The notes under the pieces: generated by a model | The model's input: the letters and a program-made list of their open reading frames with translations, nothing else | Database searches by the model: none | What the model was told of the DNA's origin: nothing | From: JBOGOC01 sp050747525 | GTDB taxonomy: Bacteria; Acidobacteriota; Polarisedimenticolia; JACPZX01; DASXTC01 | Assembly (NCBI GenBank): GCA_050747525.1 | Contig: JBOGOC010000075.1 | Coordinates: 1-29,318 of the forward strand | DNA: 29,318 nt | Direction of reading: 5' to 3' | Position numbers and translations under genes: made by a program | Shown here: one piece after another, positions 8,577 to 14,566 of the stretch | Position numbering within the stretch: position 1 is the first letter of the stretch | How the letters are laid out: the number at the start of each line of letters is the position of its first letter

Positions 8577-9953
8577 GTGCGAGGACGCCGCCTCCTTCTG
8601 GCCGCCGTGGCGGCACTGCTGGCCACCACCGCCGCGCGGGCCGAGGCGTCCGCGGGCGAGGCCGCCGACCCCTGGAAGGACCCCCAGTTCCAGCAGCGCT
8701 TCCTCGGCAGCTACGGGGCTCTCAGCGACAAGGAGCCGCGCCTGTCCGCCGAGGAGCGGACGGCGCTGGAGAAGATCATTCCGCTGATGTCGAACAACCT
8801 GCCCGAGGCCGCCAGCCAGCTCGCGGCCCTCATCGATCCCAACAGCAGCGCCCTGCTCGACTACACGCTGGGCAACGTCTACTTCCAGCTCGACCGCGTG
8901 GACGACGCCATCGCCTCCTACACGGCGGCCGTGCACAAGTTTCCCGACTTCCAGAGGGCCTGGCGCAACCTCGCGCTGTCGAGCGTGCGGGGGGGCAAGC
9001 TGGCCGAGTCGATCCCGGCCTTCACCCGGCTGATCGAGCTGGGCGGCGGAGATGCGTTCACCTACGGGCTGCTGGGCCACGCCTACGCGTCCAAGGAGGA
9101 CTACATGGCCGCCGAGTCGGCCTACCGGCAGGCGGCCCTGCTGTCCCCCGCCACGCTGGACTGGAAGCTGGGGATGGCCCGGTGCCTCTTCAAGCAGCAG
9201 AAGTACGGAGAGGCCGCGGCGCTCACCGGCAAGCTCATCGAGGAGCATCCGGATCGCGTGGACTTCTGGGTGCTGCAGGCCAACGCCTACCTCGGCCTCA
9301 AGGAGCCGATGGAAGCCGCGCGCAACTACGAGATCCTGGCCCGCATGGGAAAGGCCACGCCGGAGTTGATGCAGCAGCTCGGAGACATCTACGTGAACGA
9401 GTCGCTCATGCAGCCGGCGGCGCGCGCCTACGTCAACGCCATCGAACTGGCCGGCGCCCCGGACTCGGCCGCGCTCGGGCGGGCCCTGCGCGGAGCCGAG
9501 GTCCTGGCCGCCCGCGGCGCCCGCGACGAGACCCGCGAGGTCATGGCCGCGGTCAGGAAGGCCGGAGGAGACCAGCTCGACGAGGACCTGCGCCGCCGCA
9601 TGCTGAAGCTGGAGGCGCGCTTCGCCGTGCAGGACGGCGGAGGCCTCGAGGCGGCCCCCGTGCTCGAGGAGATCGTGACGCTCGACCCGCTGGACGGCGA
9701 GGCGCTCATGCTGCTGGGCGAGCTGTACAGCCGGGCTGGCGAGCAGGAAAAGGCGATGTTCTACTACGAGCGGGCCGAGTCCATCGAGAAGTACGAGGCG
9801 GACGCCAAGCTTCGCCGGGCGCAGCTGCTGGTGAAGCAGTCCCGCTTCATGGACGCCCTGCCGCTGCTCAAGCGCTCCCAGGAGCTGAAGCCGCGCGAGG
9901 ACGTCGCGCGGTACCTCGAGCAGGTCGAGCGGGTGGCGCGCACCAAGCCGTAG
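8577..9953 (+). CDS. Exported tetratricopeptide-repeat protein of the TonB cluster
   Basis: The 458-aa product starts with a clear signal peptide (RGRRLLLAAVAALLATTAARA, cleaved near residue 22). It then consists of TPR units, such as YTLGNVYFQLDRVDDAIASY, LLGHAYASKEDYMAAESAY and LLGELYSRAGEQEKAMFYY, running to the C-terminus. GTG 8577 is chosen because it gives the signal peptide directly and lies 5 bases after the tonB stop, with GGTGAG at 8562-8567; no in-frame ATG gives a sensible N-terminus. A TPR protein closes the comparable Vibrio TonB2 clusters, so it is probably a periplasmic scaffold for this machine. That role is inferred from neighbourhood. It is the last gene of the operon before a long non-coding stretch. 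Confidence 0.88.
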   Translation: MRGRRLLLAAVAALLATTAARAEASAGEAADPWKDPQFQQRFLGSYGALSDKEPRLSAEERTALEKIIPLMSNNLPEAASQLAALIDPNSSALLDYTLGNVYFQLDRVDDAIASYTAAVHKFPDFQRAWRNLALSSVRGGKLAESIPAFTRLIELGGGDAFTYGLLGHAYASKEDYMAAESAYRQAALLSPATLDWKLGMARCLFKQQKYGEAAALTGKLIEEHPDRVDFWVLQANAYLGLKEPMEAARNYEILARMGKATPELMQQLGDIYVNESLMQPAARAYVNAIELAGAPDSAALGRALRGAEVLAARGARDETREVMAAVRKAGGDQLDEDLRRRMLKLEARFAVQDGGGLEAAPVLEEIVTLDPLDGEALMLLGELYSRAGEQEKAMFYYERAESIEKYEADAKLRRAQLLVKQSRFMDALPLLKRSQELKPREDVARYLEQVERVARTKP

Positions 9954-10405
9954 TCGTCAGTGCCGCCCTGGCATCGCCGTGCGTGTCGGACGCGGCCGCG
10001 GCGTGCACGTCTCCAGGCCGATGCCCTGGCCGCGCGTGACCCCGAGTTCTTCCGGCCGCCCGCTCGCCTGCTCGAGGCCCCGCTGAAGCTCTGACCGGCA
10101 GCTTCCACGACACCCCTAGGAGCCAGACAGAGTTCGCACGTCCTGAAGCGGCGATGAGGAGGCGTCCGAAGCCGAAAATGGATCGGCTGGAACCCCCCGC
10201 CTCTGACGGCGCGGCCTCTTCGTCTTAGATCGGGTTCGCCTGCAGCCTATCCCCGCCGAACCAAACTTCATGGCAACCCACACAGGATGAGCGTATACAA
10301 TGACTTACGCTGGATCAGGAGGATGACACCCGGCATAGACTGCGCCTCTTCCGGTCCGGCGTCTCTTACACAGCAAGCCGCTTTACACAGAACGGTCTAC
10401 TTGTA
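9954..10405. other. Intergenic junction between the TonB operon and the cassette island
   Basis: I see no convincing gene in about 450 bases. Composition falls from very GC-rich near the TPR stop to mixed sequence near 10260-10400, which marks the passage from chromosome to island. Short open frames here have no recognisable motif. In particular no tyrosine-recombinase signature is visible, and the space is too short for a full integron integrase (about 320 residues). No strong rho-independent terminator was found after the TPR gene. Confidence 0.6.
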
Positions 10406-10412
10406 GTTAGGC
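10366..10412 (+). other. Candidate attI or worn attC recombination site
   Basis: GTTAGGC at 10406-10412 matches the integron core GTTRRRY and sits just before the first cassette gene. Upstream there are two direct repeats of TTACACAG (10366-10373 and 10383-10390), reminiscent of the paired direct repeats of attI1. A small inverted repeat (CTAC TT GTAG) precedes the core. No matching RYYYAAC partner that would make a complete attC was found upstream. It marks the left boundary of cassette 1; whether it is attI or a degenerate attC is open. Confidence 0.45.
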
Positions 10413-10431
10413 CTACTAAGGTTTACTGACG

Positions 10432-10854
10432 ATGAAGAAGGACTACGTAAGACCAGGCACTGCCTTCGTGTTCTTTGCCGTGGCGCTGCTTGGAGTTCTG
10501 GCGGCTCGGAGTGTGTTGATCTTTCCCCATTTCGTGGTCTGCGTCAGCGCGGTGATGTTTGTAATCAGTGCCGCCCTCTTTGTGGAAGCTCTCAAGCCCA
10601 ACTTGTCCCTCAGACTATTTCCGCGCCTTCGCGGCGAACACGCGTATCAACTGCGAAGACCTAGGGTGTTGAGAGCTCAACTTCTGTACTCCACTGGGAA
10701 CGGTTGCCTGGCGCTACTGTTGGGCCTCATGGCGTTGTTCAACTCATCGCAGTGGCCACCAGTTGTCATCGTGGCGGCTGCCATGTTCGGCCTCGCTGGC
10801 ATGGTCTGCCTTGGAGCGTCTGTTGTCATACGATTCAGTTCGCGCGAGGCCTAA
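10432..10854 (+). CDS. Cassette 1: unknown four-helix membrane protein
   Basis: The 140-aa product starts MKKDYVRPGTAF and has four hydrophobic segments at roughly 9-28, 32-52, 88-104 and 108-131, joined by a basic loop (RLFPRLRGEHAYQLRRPRVLRAQ). I do not recognise the family. The start ATG 10432 lies 20 bases after the GTTAGGC core and lacks a strong ribosome-binding site. The stop codon lies inside the first core of attC1 (10849-10855), which is the usual tight packing of an integron gene cassette. Codon usage is less GC-biased than in the flanking operons, consistent with transfer. No function is proposed. Confidence 0.7.
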   Translation: MKKDYVRPGTAFVFFAVALLGVLAARSVLIFPHFVVCVSAVMFVISAALFVEALKPNLSLRLFPRLRGEHAYQLRRPRVLRAQLLYSTGNGCLALLLGLMALFNSSQWPPVVIVAAAMFGLAGMVCLGASVVIRFSSREA

Positions 10855-10944
10855 CTATAGCGTGAACGCGACGGCGGGCGGCGGGCGCCCGGCTAGAACT
10901 CGCGTTGGGCGTGCGCCCGCCGCGCGTTACGCAGAACGTTAGGC
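10849..10944 (+). other. attC1 recombination site (96 bp)
   Basis: The site runs from GCCTAAC (10849-10855) to its perfect complement GTTAGGC (10938-10944). Inside these, GCGTGAACGCG on the left pairs with CGCGTTACGC on the right except for one extra G, the extrahelical base typical of attC. The middle can fold into a GC-rich stem (CGGCGGGC against GCCCGCCG). All hallmark parts (R and L boxes, bulge, variable terminal structure) are visible. Confidence 0.9.
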
Positions 10945-10966
10945 TGTCCAGACAAGGTAAACGTTC

Positions 10967-11323
10967 GTGCTTGACCTAATGCAGCGACCGAAGAACAGTC
11001 AGTGGCTTATTCTAGAAGCCATCCTCCTGAGCATCTCAGTCCTTACGACCACGGCAGTACTGTCTTTTCTCGTTGTGGCCGGACTAGCGAAGTCACCGCT
11101 AGGTCAGAATGAAGGGGGGGTGGCGCTGTTCTTTACCTGGCTTCTGTCGTTGCCCATACAGTTGATTGGTGCTGCGGTATCCGGCTATATCCATGTAAAG
11201 ACTGGCGACACGAGTGCATCCCACATACCAGGCCGAGCGTTTCTCATAAGCGTCCTGGTTGTCCTTCTCCTGACAGTTGTAATCATGTTCTTTCTGGTTA
11301 CCTTTGGTATGACGGCCAAATGA
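10967..11323 (+). CDS. Cassette 2: unknown three-helix membrane protein
   Basis: The 118-aa product has hydrophobic segments at roughly 15-39, 52-73 and 88-113 (FLISVLVVLLLTVVIMFFLVTF). It is not a family I recognise. GTG 10967 is preceded by AAGG at 10954-10957; ATG 10979 is a four-codon-shorter alternative. The gene starts 22 bases after the attC1 core and its stop lies 4 bases before the first core of attC2, so it is a standard single-gene cassette. The short leader contains GGTAAACG, also present at the start of cassette 3. Lower GC than the chromosome suggests foreign origin. Confidence 0.7.
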   Translation: MLDLMQRPKNSQWLILEAILLSISVLTTTAVLSFLVVAGLAKSPLGQNEGGVALFFTWLLSLPIQLIGAAVSGYIHVKTGDTSASHIPGRAFLISVLVVLLLTVVIMFFLVTFGMTAK

Positions 11324-11327
11324 GGCA

Positions 11328-11354
11328 GCCTAACTACAGCATGAACCCGGCGGC
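11328..11354 (+). other. attC2, left part (interrupted by IS)
   Basis: The left arm of attC2 contains the core GCCTAAC (11328-11334), then the L box GCATGAACCC with its extra G. It stops abruptly at the IS boundary. Joined to 12607-12675 after removing one copy of the 4-bp duplication, it reconstitutes a 96-bp attC, exactly the length of attC1 and similar to it along its whole length. Confidence 0.88.
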
Positions 11355-11406
11355 GGATCTTCCCTCGATAAAATAGACACTTCCGCCTAACCAGAGGAGG
11401 TGTCCG

Positions 11407-11773
11407 ATGGCCCGACCGGGGCCCGAAGAAGACCCAACGGTACGGCCTTGAGTTCAAGCGGGCAGCTGGGCTGCTCAGCCATCGACCAGGTCTGAAGGTG
11501 CAAGCCGTCGCCGAGACTCTCGACATTCACCCATTCATGCTGTCGCGATGGCGCAAGGAGTTCCGGGAGGGACGCCTGAGGTCACGGGTCCGCAAGCCGG
11601 AGCAACGGGCTTCCAAGGCGCCGCTGGCTCGGGAGATTCGCAGGCTGCAGGAGCTGGAGCGGGCGCATGAGCTGCTGCAGGAGGAGCACGAACTCCTAAA
11701 AAATGCCATCCGGTTCTGTTCCGTAGGAAAGCCGAAGCCTTCGCGTTCATCGAGACGCACAGAGGGTCGATGA
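11407..11773 (+). pseudogene. IS3-family transposase OrfA, frameshifted near its start
   Basis: OrfA provides the DNA-binding part of an IS3 transposase. The start ATG 11407 reads MARPGPEE and soon stops. One base too many in the G-run near 11417-11420 shifts the frame; without it the product would read MARPGPKKTQRYGLEFK and continue to 11773. The downstream frame shows the helix-turn-helix (VQAVAETLDIHPFMLSRWRKEF) and a leucine-zipper-like coil (EIRRLQELERAHELLQEEHELLKNA). A run of six A at 11698-11703 is a probable -1 slippage site: shifting there leads into FRRKAEAFAFIETHRGSMK, the normal OrfB beginning. A GTG at 11498 could give a shortened OrfA lacking the first part. Confidence 0.85.
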
Positions 11774-12568
11774 AGGTGACACGCCTGTGTGCGCTGTATG
11801 GCGTGACGCGGGCCGGCTACTACGCGTGGCGCCACCGAGCCCAAGCCGGCGCCAGGGGCAGGACCGGGTTCTACTCGAGGCGATGGGGTCGATTTTCAAG
11901 CACAGTGGCGGCACGTATGGAAGTCCGCGCCTGCATCGGGGCACCGAGTCGGTCGCAGACGCGTCGAGCGGCTCATGCGAGTCGGTGGCTGGCGGGCACG
12001 CGTCGTTCGCGTGTATCGCCGCAAGGCTGGGACGCACCGATGGTTCGGACAACACCCGAATCGCGTGCGGAGGATCCAAGCGACCGGAACCAACCAGATC
12101 TGGGTGAGCGATATAACGTACCTGGCTGTGGGTGACCGATGGTGGTATCTGGCGATCGTTCTGGACCAATACTCGCGGCGGGTGCTGGCCTGGAGGCTTG
12201 GAGCCACACGCGATTCAGGCATGATGCGGGCGGCGGTTGATGCCGCACTCCGTCGCCGCCGGCCAGCCACTGGGTTGATCTTCCACAGCGACCGGGGCAT
12301 CGAGTTCCTGGGCACCTCGTTCCGGCAGTGCCTGGACGGCCACGGGGTGCAGCAAAGCATGACCCGCGGGGGTGCGCCCGACGAGAGCGCCCACATGGAG
12401 TCGTTCTTTCACTCGCTGAAAGCCGATGTGATCCATGGGCGGCGATTCCAGACCGTCGGCGAGCTGCGCCATCAGCTCCATCGGTATGTGCGGTACTACA
12501 ACCACCAGCACTTGCACTCGGCCCTGTGTTATCGATCGCCAGTTGACTACGAGCTTGGAGTCGCGTAG
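11703..12568 (+). pseudogene. IS3-family transposase OrfB, two frameshifts
   Basis: OrfB carries the DDE catalytic domain. It is spread over three frames: residues KAEAFAFIETHRG to YYAWRHR in the first, then SRRQGQDRVLLEAMGSIFKH to GSPRLHR in a second (about 11840-11940), then HRVGRRRVERLMRVGGW to the end in a third. Catalytic residues can all be seen in the last frame: Asp in WVSDITYLAV, Asp in FHSDRGIEF and Glu in SAHMESFFHSLKAD. The stop is the TAG at 12566-12568. Intact catalytic residues with broken frames point to recent decay. It cannot be translated as one protein. Confidence 0.88.
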
Positions 12569-12606
12569 AAATTCAGGTGTCTACTTAACCGAGGGAAGAT
12601 CCCGGC

Positions 12607-12675
12607 AGGCGGACGGCGCCCGTCGAGTTGTCGCGTTGGGCGTTCGCCCGCCGCGGGCTATGCTGAGCGTTGGGC
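12607..12675 (+). other. attC2, right part
   Basis: This part holds the right L box (GGGCTATGC) and the terminal core GTTGGGC (12669-12675). The L box pairs with GCATGAACCC in the left part at 11328-11354, leaving the expected unpaired G. It also shares the internal GTTGGGCGT.CGCCCGCCGCG stretch with attC1. Confidence 0.88.
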
Positions 12676-12715
12676 CGAGCAGAGTAGGTAAACGCCCTCA
12701 TGGTAAGCTCTAGCC

Positions 12716-12955
12716 GTGAGTCCGACGGTCTTCACCGAGCGAGGGCTGCGATTCTACTTCTTCTCGAGGGAAGAGCCGCGAGCTCACGTTCACGTCCAGG
12801 GGCATGGCGGAGAAGCCAAGTTCTGGCTCAATCCGCAGGTCGAGTTGGCAGCGAATCATGGCCTGAGCCCGACTCGCTTGTCGCTGGCACTTCGGTTGGT
12901 TAAGGAACATGAAGAAGAAATCCGCCAAGCGTGGAAAAAGCACTTCGGCCGCTGA
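12716..12955 (+). CDS. Cassette 3, first gene: DUF4160 family protein
   Basis: The 79-aa product matches the DUF4160 pattern: PTVFTERGLRFYFFSREEPRAHVHV, then EAKFWLNPQVELAANHGLSP and a C-terminal helix EEEIRQAWKKHF. Histidines in the AHVHV motif are typical of the family. GTG 12716 is required because no in-frame ATG precedes the conserved beginning; GGTAAG lies upstream at 12702-12707. It overlaps the next gene by 47 bases. DUF4160 and DUF2442 proteins are frequent neighbours and have been suggested to behave like toxin-antitoxin or stress modules, but I know of no firm activity. Here both lie within one integron cassette. Confidence 0.85.
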   Translation: MSPTVFTERGLRFYFFSREEPRAHVHVQGHGGEAKFWLNPQVELAANHGLSPTRLSLALRLVKEHEEEIRQAWKKHFGR

Positions 12956-13256
12956 GGTCACGAACATCTCGAGGCTGGGCTTCTGGCTCCTTGTTGACGA
13001 TGAGGAGCTGTTCGTTTCCTTCCGGTACTTCCCCTGGTTCCGCAAGGCGACGATCGGCCAGGTCCTGAATGTTGAGCTTCCTAACCCCGGACACCTTTAC
13101 TGGCCCGACCTCGATATCGATCTTGCAGTTGAGTCCATCGCTCATCCTGAGCGGTTCCCGCTCGTGAGCAAGGGCCGGCCCAACTACACGCTGCACCCGG
13201 CGGCGGGCGTCGGGTCCGTTCCAAGTGTCACTCGCACGCGCGCCCGCCGCGGGTGA
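12909..13256 (+). CDS. Cassette 3, second gene: DUF2442 family protein running into attC3
   Basis: The 115-aa product has a basic, lysine-rich N-terminus followed by the DUF2442 signature GFWLLVDDEELFVSFRYFPWF, then ATIGQVLNVELPNPGHLYWPDLDIDL and ESIAHPERFPLVSK. The family part ends at about residue 89; the last 26 residues (from RPNYTLHPAAG) are encoded by attC3 itself, because the frame stays open through the site to the TGA at 13254-13256. ATG 12909 has AAGGA at 12902-12906 but the spacing is short, so translation probably relies on coupling with the overlapping DUF4160 gene. Function is unknown; a partner role to DUF4160 is inferred. Confidence 0.85.
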   Translation: MKKKSAKRGKSTSAAEVTNISRLGFWLLVDDEELFVSFRYFPWFRKATIGQVLNVELPNPGHLYWPDLDIDLAVESIAHPERFPLVSKGRPNYTLHPAAGVGSVPSVTRTRARRG

Positions 13257-13271
13257 GCGTGACCGTTAGGC
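13178..13271 (+). other. attC3 recombination site (94 bp)
   Basis: The cores are GCCCAAC (13178-13184) and GTTAGGC (13265-13271). The L box CGCTGCACCC on the left pairs with GGGTGAGCG on the right leaving one extra G, as in attC1 and attC2. The inner part begins GGCGGCGGGC and is complemented by GCCCGCCGC. It is the last attC found in the window. Confidence 0.88.
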
Positions 13272-13297
13272 CGACAACACGCATCCCTTGTTGTCGG
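13271..13297. terminator. 9-bp stem hairpin after the last attC
   Basis: CCGACAACA (13271-13279) and TGTTGTCGG (13289-13297) form a perfect 9-bp stem with a 9-base loop. It lies between the end of the cassette array and the convergent AHSA1 gene, so it could end transcription from either side, but no T-run follows on either strand. It could equally be an inverted repeat left by a mobile element. Confidence 0.35.
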
Positions 13298-13343
13298 GAC
13301 CTGGGTGTTGATGCCTGACCCGTCCGCCGCGAGTCGCCCAGAA

Positions 13344-13832
13344 CTACTTCATCGCGATCACGTGCTCCACGAACTGATCGATGGCGATCTCGGTGCCCTG
13401 CTGAAAGCCCGTCGCTTTGTTTTTCTCGAGGTCCGCTTCATCCCGGTGCAGCGCCGTGAAGACGTAGCGAGTGCCGGTTCCCACGGTTTCCATCGTAATG
13501 ATGGCGGTGATCGGAATGTCGTCAAAGACAGCCGGACGATAGCCGGGGAACAACATGGAGGTCCAGACAAGTCGCTCCATCGGAATAACTTCCAGGAAAC
13601 AGCCGAGGTTCGGAGACTCCTGACCGTCTGCCATTGCGATGTCGATGCTGAAGATGCCGCCCGGTCGCACGTCCATTTCGGTTCGCGACACACGACCCCA
13701 AGGCTTGGGCATGTACCACTCCTTGAGATGCTCCGGTTTCGTCAACGCTTCCCAGACGAGCCGCGTGGGAGCGTCGATGAACCGTTCGATAGCGAAATCA
13801 AGTTTCGGATTGATCGTGAATTGCTTGCTCAT
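13344..13832 (-). CDS. AHSA1/SRPBCC-family protein paired with ArsR regulator
   Basis: The 162-aa product fits the START/Bet-v1-like SRPBCC fold (AHSA1 family): IERFIDAPTRLVWEALTKPEHLKEWYMP, then DVRPGGIFSIDI, RLVWTSMLFPGY and a C-terminal helix ending FVEHVIAMK. Such proteins bind hydrophobic ligands in a cavity; the ligand is not predictable. ATG 13832 is chosen because it overlaps the ArsR stop (ATGA, 13829-13832) and GGAGAAGGA lies just upstream inside the ArsR gene. ArsR-AHSA1 pairs are widespread; the regulator usually controls its own operon. The pair sits immediately right of the cassette array but has no attC of its own. Confidence 0.88.
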   Translation of the reverse strand: MSKQFTINPKLDFAIERFIDAPTRLVWEALTKPEHLKEWYMPKPWGRVSRTEMDVRPGGIFSIDIAMADGQESPNLGCFLEVIPMERLVWTSMLFPGYRPAVFDDIPITAIITMETVGTGTRYVFTALHRDEADLEKNKATGFQQGTEIAIDQFVEHVIAMK

Positions 13833-14182
13833 GATTTTGATTCCTTCTCCTTGAGTTGTTTGACGTATTGGTCGAACCGGTCCAGTCGGGCTTCCCACAA
13901 CTGACGACGCGCGGCCAGCCAGTCTTCAACGATCTTGAACCGTTCGGGTGCGAGCTCATACGTCCGCACTCGCCCGCGCTTTTTCGACCTCACCAGTCGG
14001 CTCTGTTCGAGCACCGAGAGGTGCTGCACGAACGACGGGAGTTGCATGTCGAACGGTGCCGCCAGTTCGCTGACGGTGGCTGGTCCGACAGACAGTCGCT
14101 CCAGGACTTTCCGCCGAGTCGGGTTGGACAAGGCGTGAAAGACTTCGTCAGCGGCTGCGGATTGAACCATTTCCGATACCAT
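13829..14182 (-). CDS. ArsR-family transcriptional repressor
   Basis: The 117-aa winged-helix protein has the ArsR pattern VFHALSNPTRRKVLERLSVGPATVSELA, recognition helix QLPSFVQHLSVLEQSRLV, and wing RSKKRGRVRTYELAPE, followed by a C-terminal helix. Cysteine metal sites of classical ArsR/SmtB proteins are absent, as in other regulators paired with AHSA1 proteins. Start ATG 14182 is chosen because the promoter -10 at 14217-14222 fits a leader of about 25-30 bases; ATG 14170 (MVQSAAADE) is also possible. The gene is translationally coupled to the AHSA1 gene. An almost perfect 26-bp palindrome covering its -35 element suggests autorepression. Confidence 0.88.
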   Translation of the reverse strand: MVSEMVQSAAADEVFHALSNPTRRKVLERLSVGPATVSELAAPFDMQLPSFVQHLSVLEQSRLVRSKKRGRVRTYELAPERFKIVEDWLAARRQLWEARLDRFDQYVKQLKEKESKS

Positions 14183-14216
14183 CCAAATGCTCGGGTTTTT
14201 CTGATCTGACCGAGGG

Positions 14217-14245
14217 ATTCTACAGCCGTGGAATACTTTGGTCAA
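14217..14245 (-). promoter_or_regulatory. Sigma70-type promoter of the ArsR-AHSA1 operon
   Basis: Reading the minus strand, TTGACC (14245-14240) and TAGAAT (14222-14217) are separated by exactly 17 bases, each matching 5 of 6 consensus positions. Transcription would start near 14209, about 27 bases before ATG 14182. This is the clearest vegetative promoter in the window. Confidence 0.75.
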
Positions 14246-14257
14246 GACCTAAGTATT
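14232..14257. promoter_or_regulatory. 26-bp palindromic operator overlapping the ArsR promoter -35
   Basis: The half-sites AATACTTTGGTC and GACCTAAGTATT, spaced by two bases, are complementary at 11 of 12 positions. The palindrome covers the -35 hexamer at 14240-14245, the ideal place for a dimeric repressor such as the ArsR protein encoded just downstream. Binding is inferred, not shown. Confidence 0.65.
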
Positions 14258-14271
14258 GTTTATCTTGGAGC

Positions 14272-14566
14272 GCCAACCGGGACGTAGACGGGGTCAAGAT
14301 CGCCGGCGCGGAGGGAACGTGCGATCTGCATCGCGTCGGTCGGTCTTGATCGGATCGCCGGGCTTCTTCGGAATGCGGGTCGGCGCGACGACGAGACACT
14401 CGAGACCCTTGCCCGTCAGATAGCGATAGAGGACGTAGCCGCAGGCCCCGGCCCCGTAGGCGAAGACGAGACGGGACGGGACGCCTTCGACTGGAGAGGC
14501 GTAGGCGACAGAGATGGAGTCTTTGTGAACATCGAGGTCGACGAAAAGGGTGGTAGGCTTGTGCAT
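14272..14566 (-). pseudogene. IS110-family transposase, truncated and frameshifted N-terminal remnant
   Basis: IS110 transposases combine a RuvC-like DEDD domain with a serine-containing domain. Only the N-terminal ~100 residues remain: TTLFVDLDVHKDSISVAYA contains the first catalytic Asp, and GYVLYRYLTGKGLECLVVAPTRIP and IKTDRRDA follow. After DRRDA the frame breaks, but the continuation MQIARSLRAGDLDPVYVPV is visible one frame over, so about 5 bases of a short repeat were probably lost near 14327-14335. Homology stops near 14272, where the ArsR promoter region begins. ATG 14566 is the natural start. The element's right part is missing, so it is not mobile. Confidence 0.85.

Larger units (their letters stand above)
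11355..12602 (+). mobile_element. IS3-family insertion sequence, 1248 bp, inactivated
   Basis: The ends are 26-bp inverted repeats (11355-11380 and 12577-12602) that match at 23 of 26 positions; both begin GGATCTTCCCTCG when read inward. The 4-bp sequence CGGC flanks both sides (11351-11354 and 12603-12606), a target duplication. Inside are OrfA (helix-turn-helix) and OrfB (DDE integrase core), the IS3-family layout. The element lies inside attC2. At least three frameshifts make it unable to produce transposase, so it is fixed unless helped in trans. Confidence 0.9.

Noticed and set aside
7291..8616. 441-codon open frame on the minus strand opposite exbD/tonB
   Set aside because: It covers three recognisable plus-strand genes and has no domain of its own; shadow frame.
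9764..10108. Minus-strand open frame near the left edge of the island as a possible integrase remnant
   Set aside because: The translation contains no tyrosine-recombinase motif and mostly overlaps the TPR gene.
13272..14290. ArsR-AHSA1 pair as a fourth integron cassette
   Set aside because: No attC-like core pair follows on either side up to 14290; the pair has its own promoter and opposite orientation, so cassette status is not supported.
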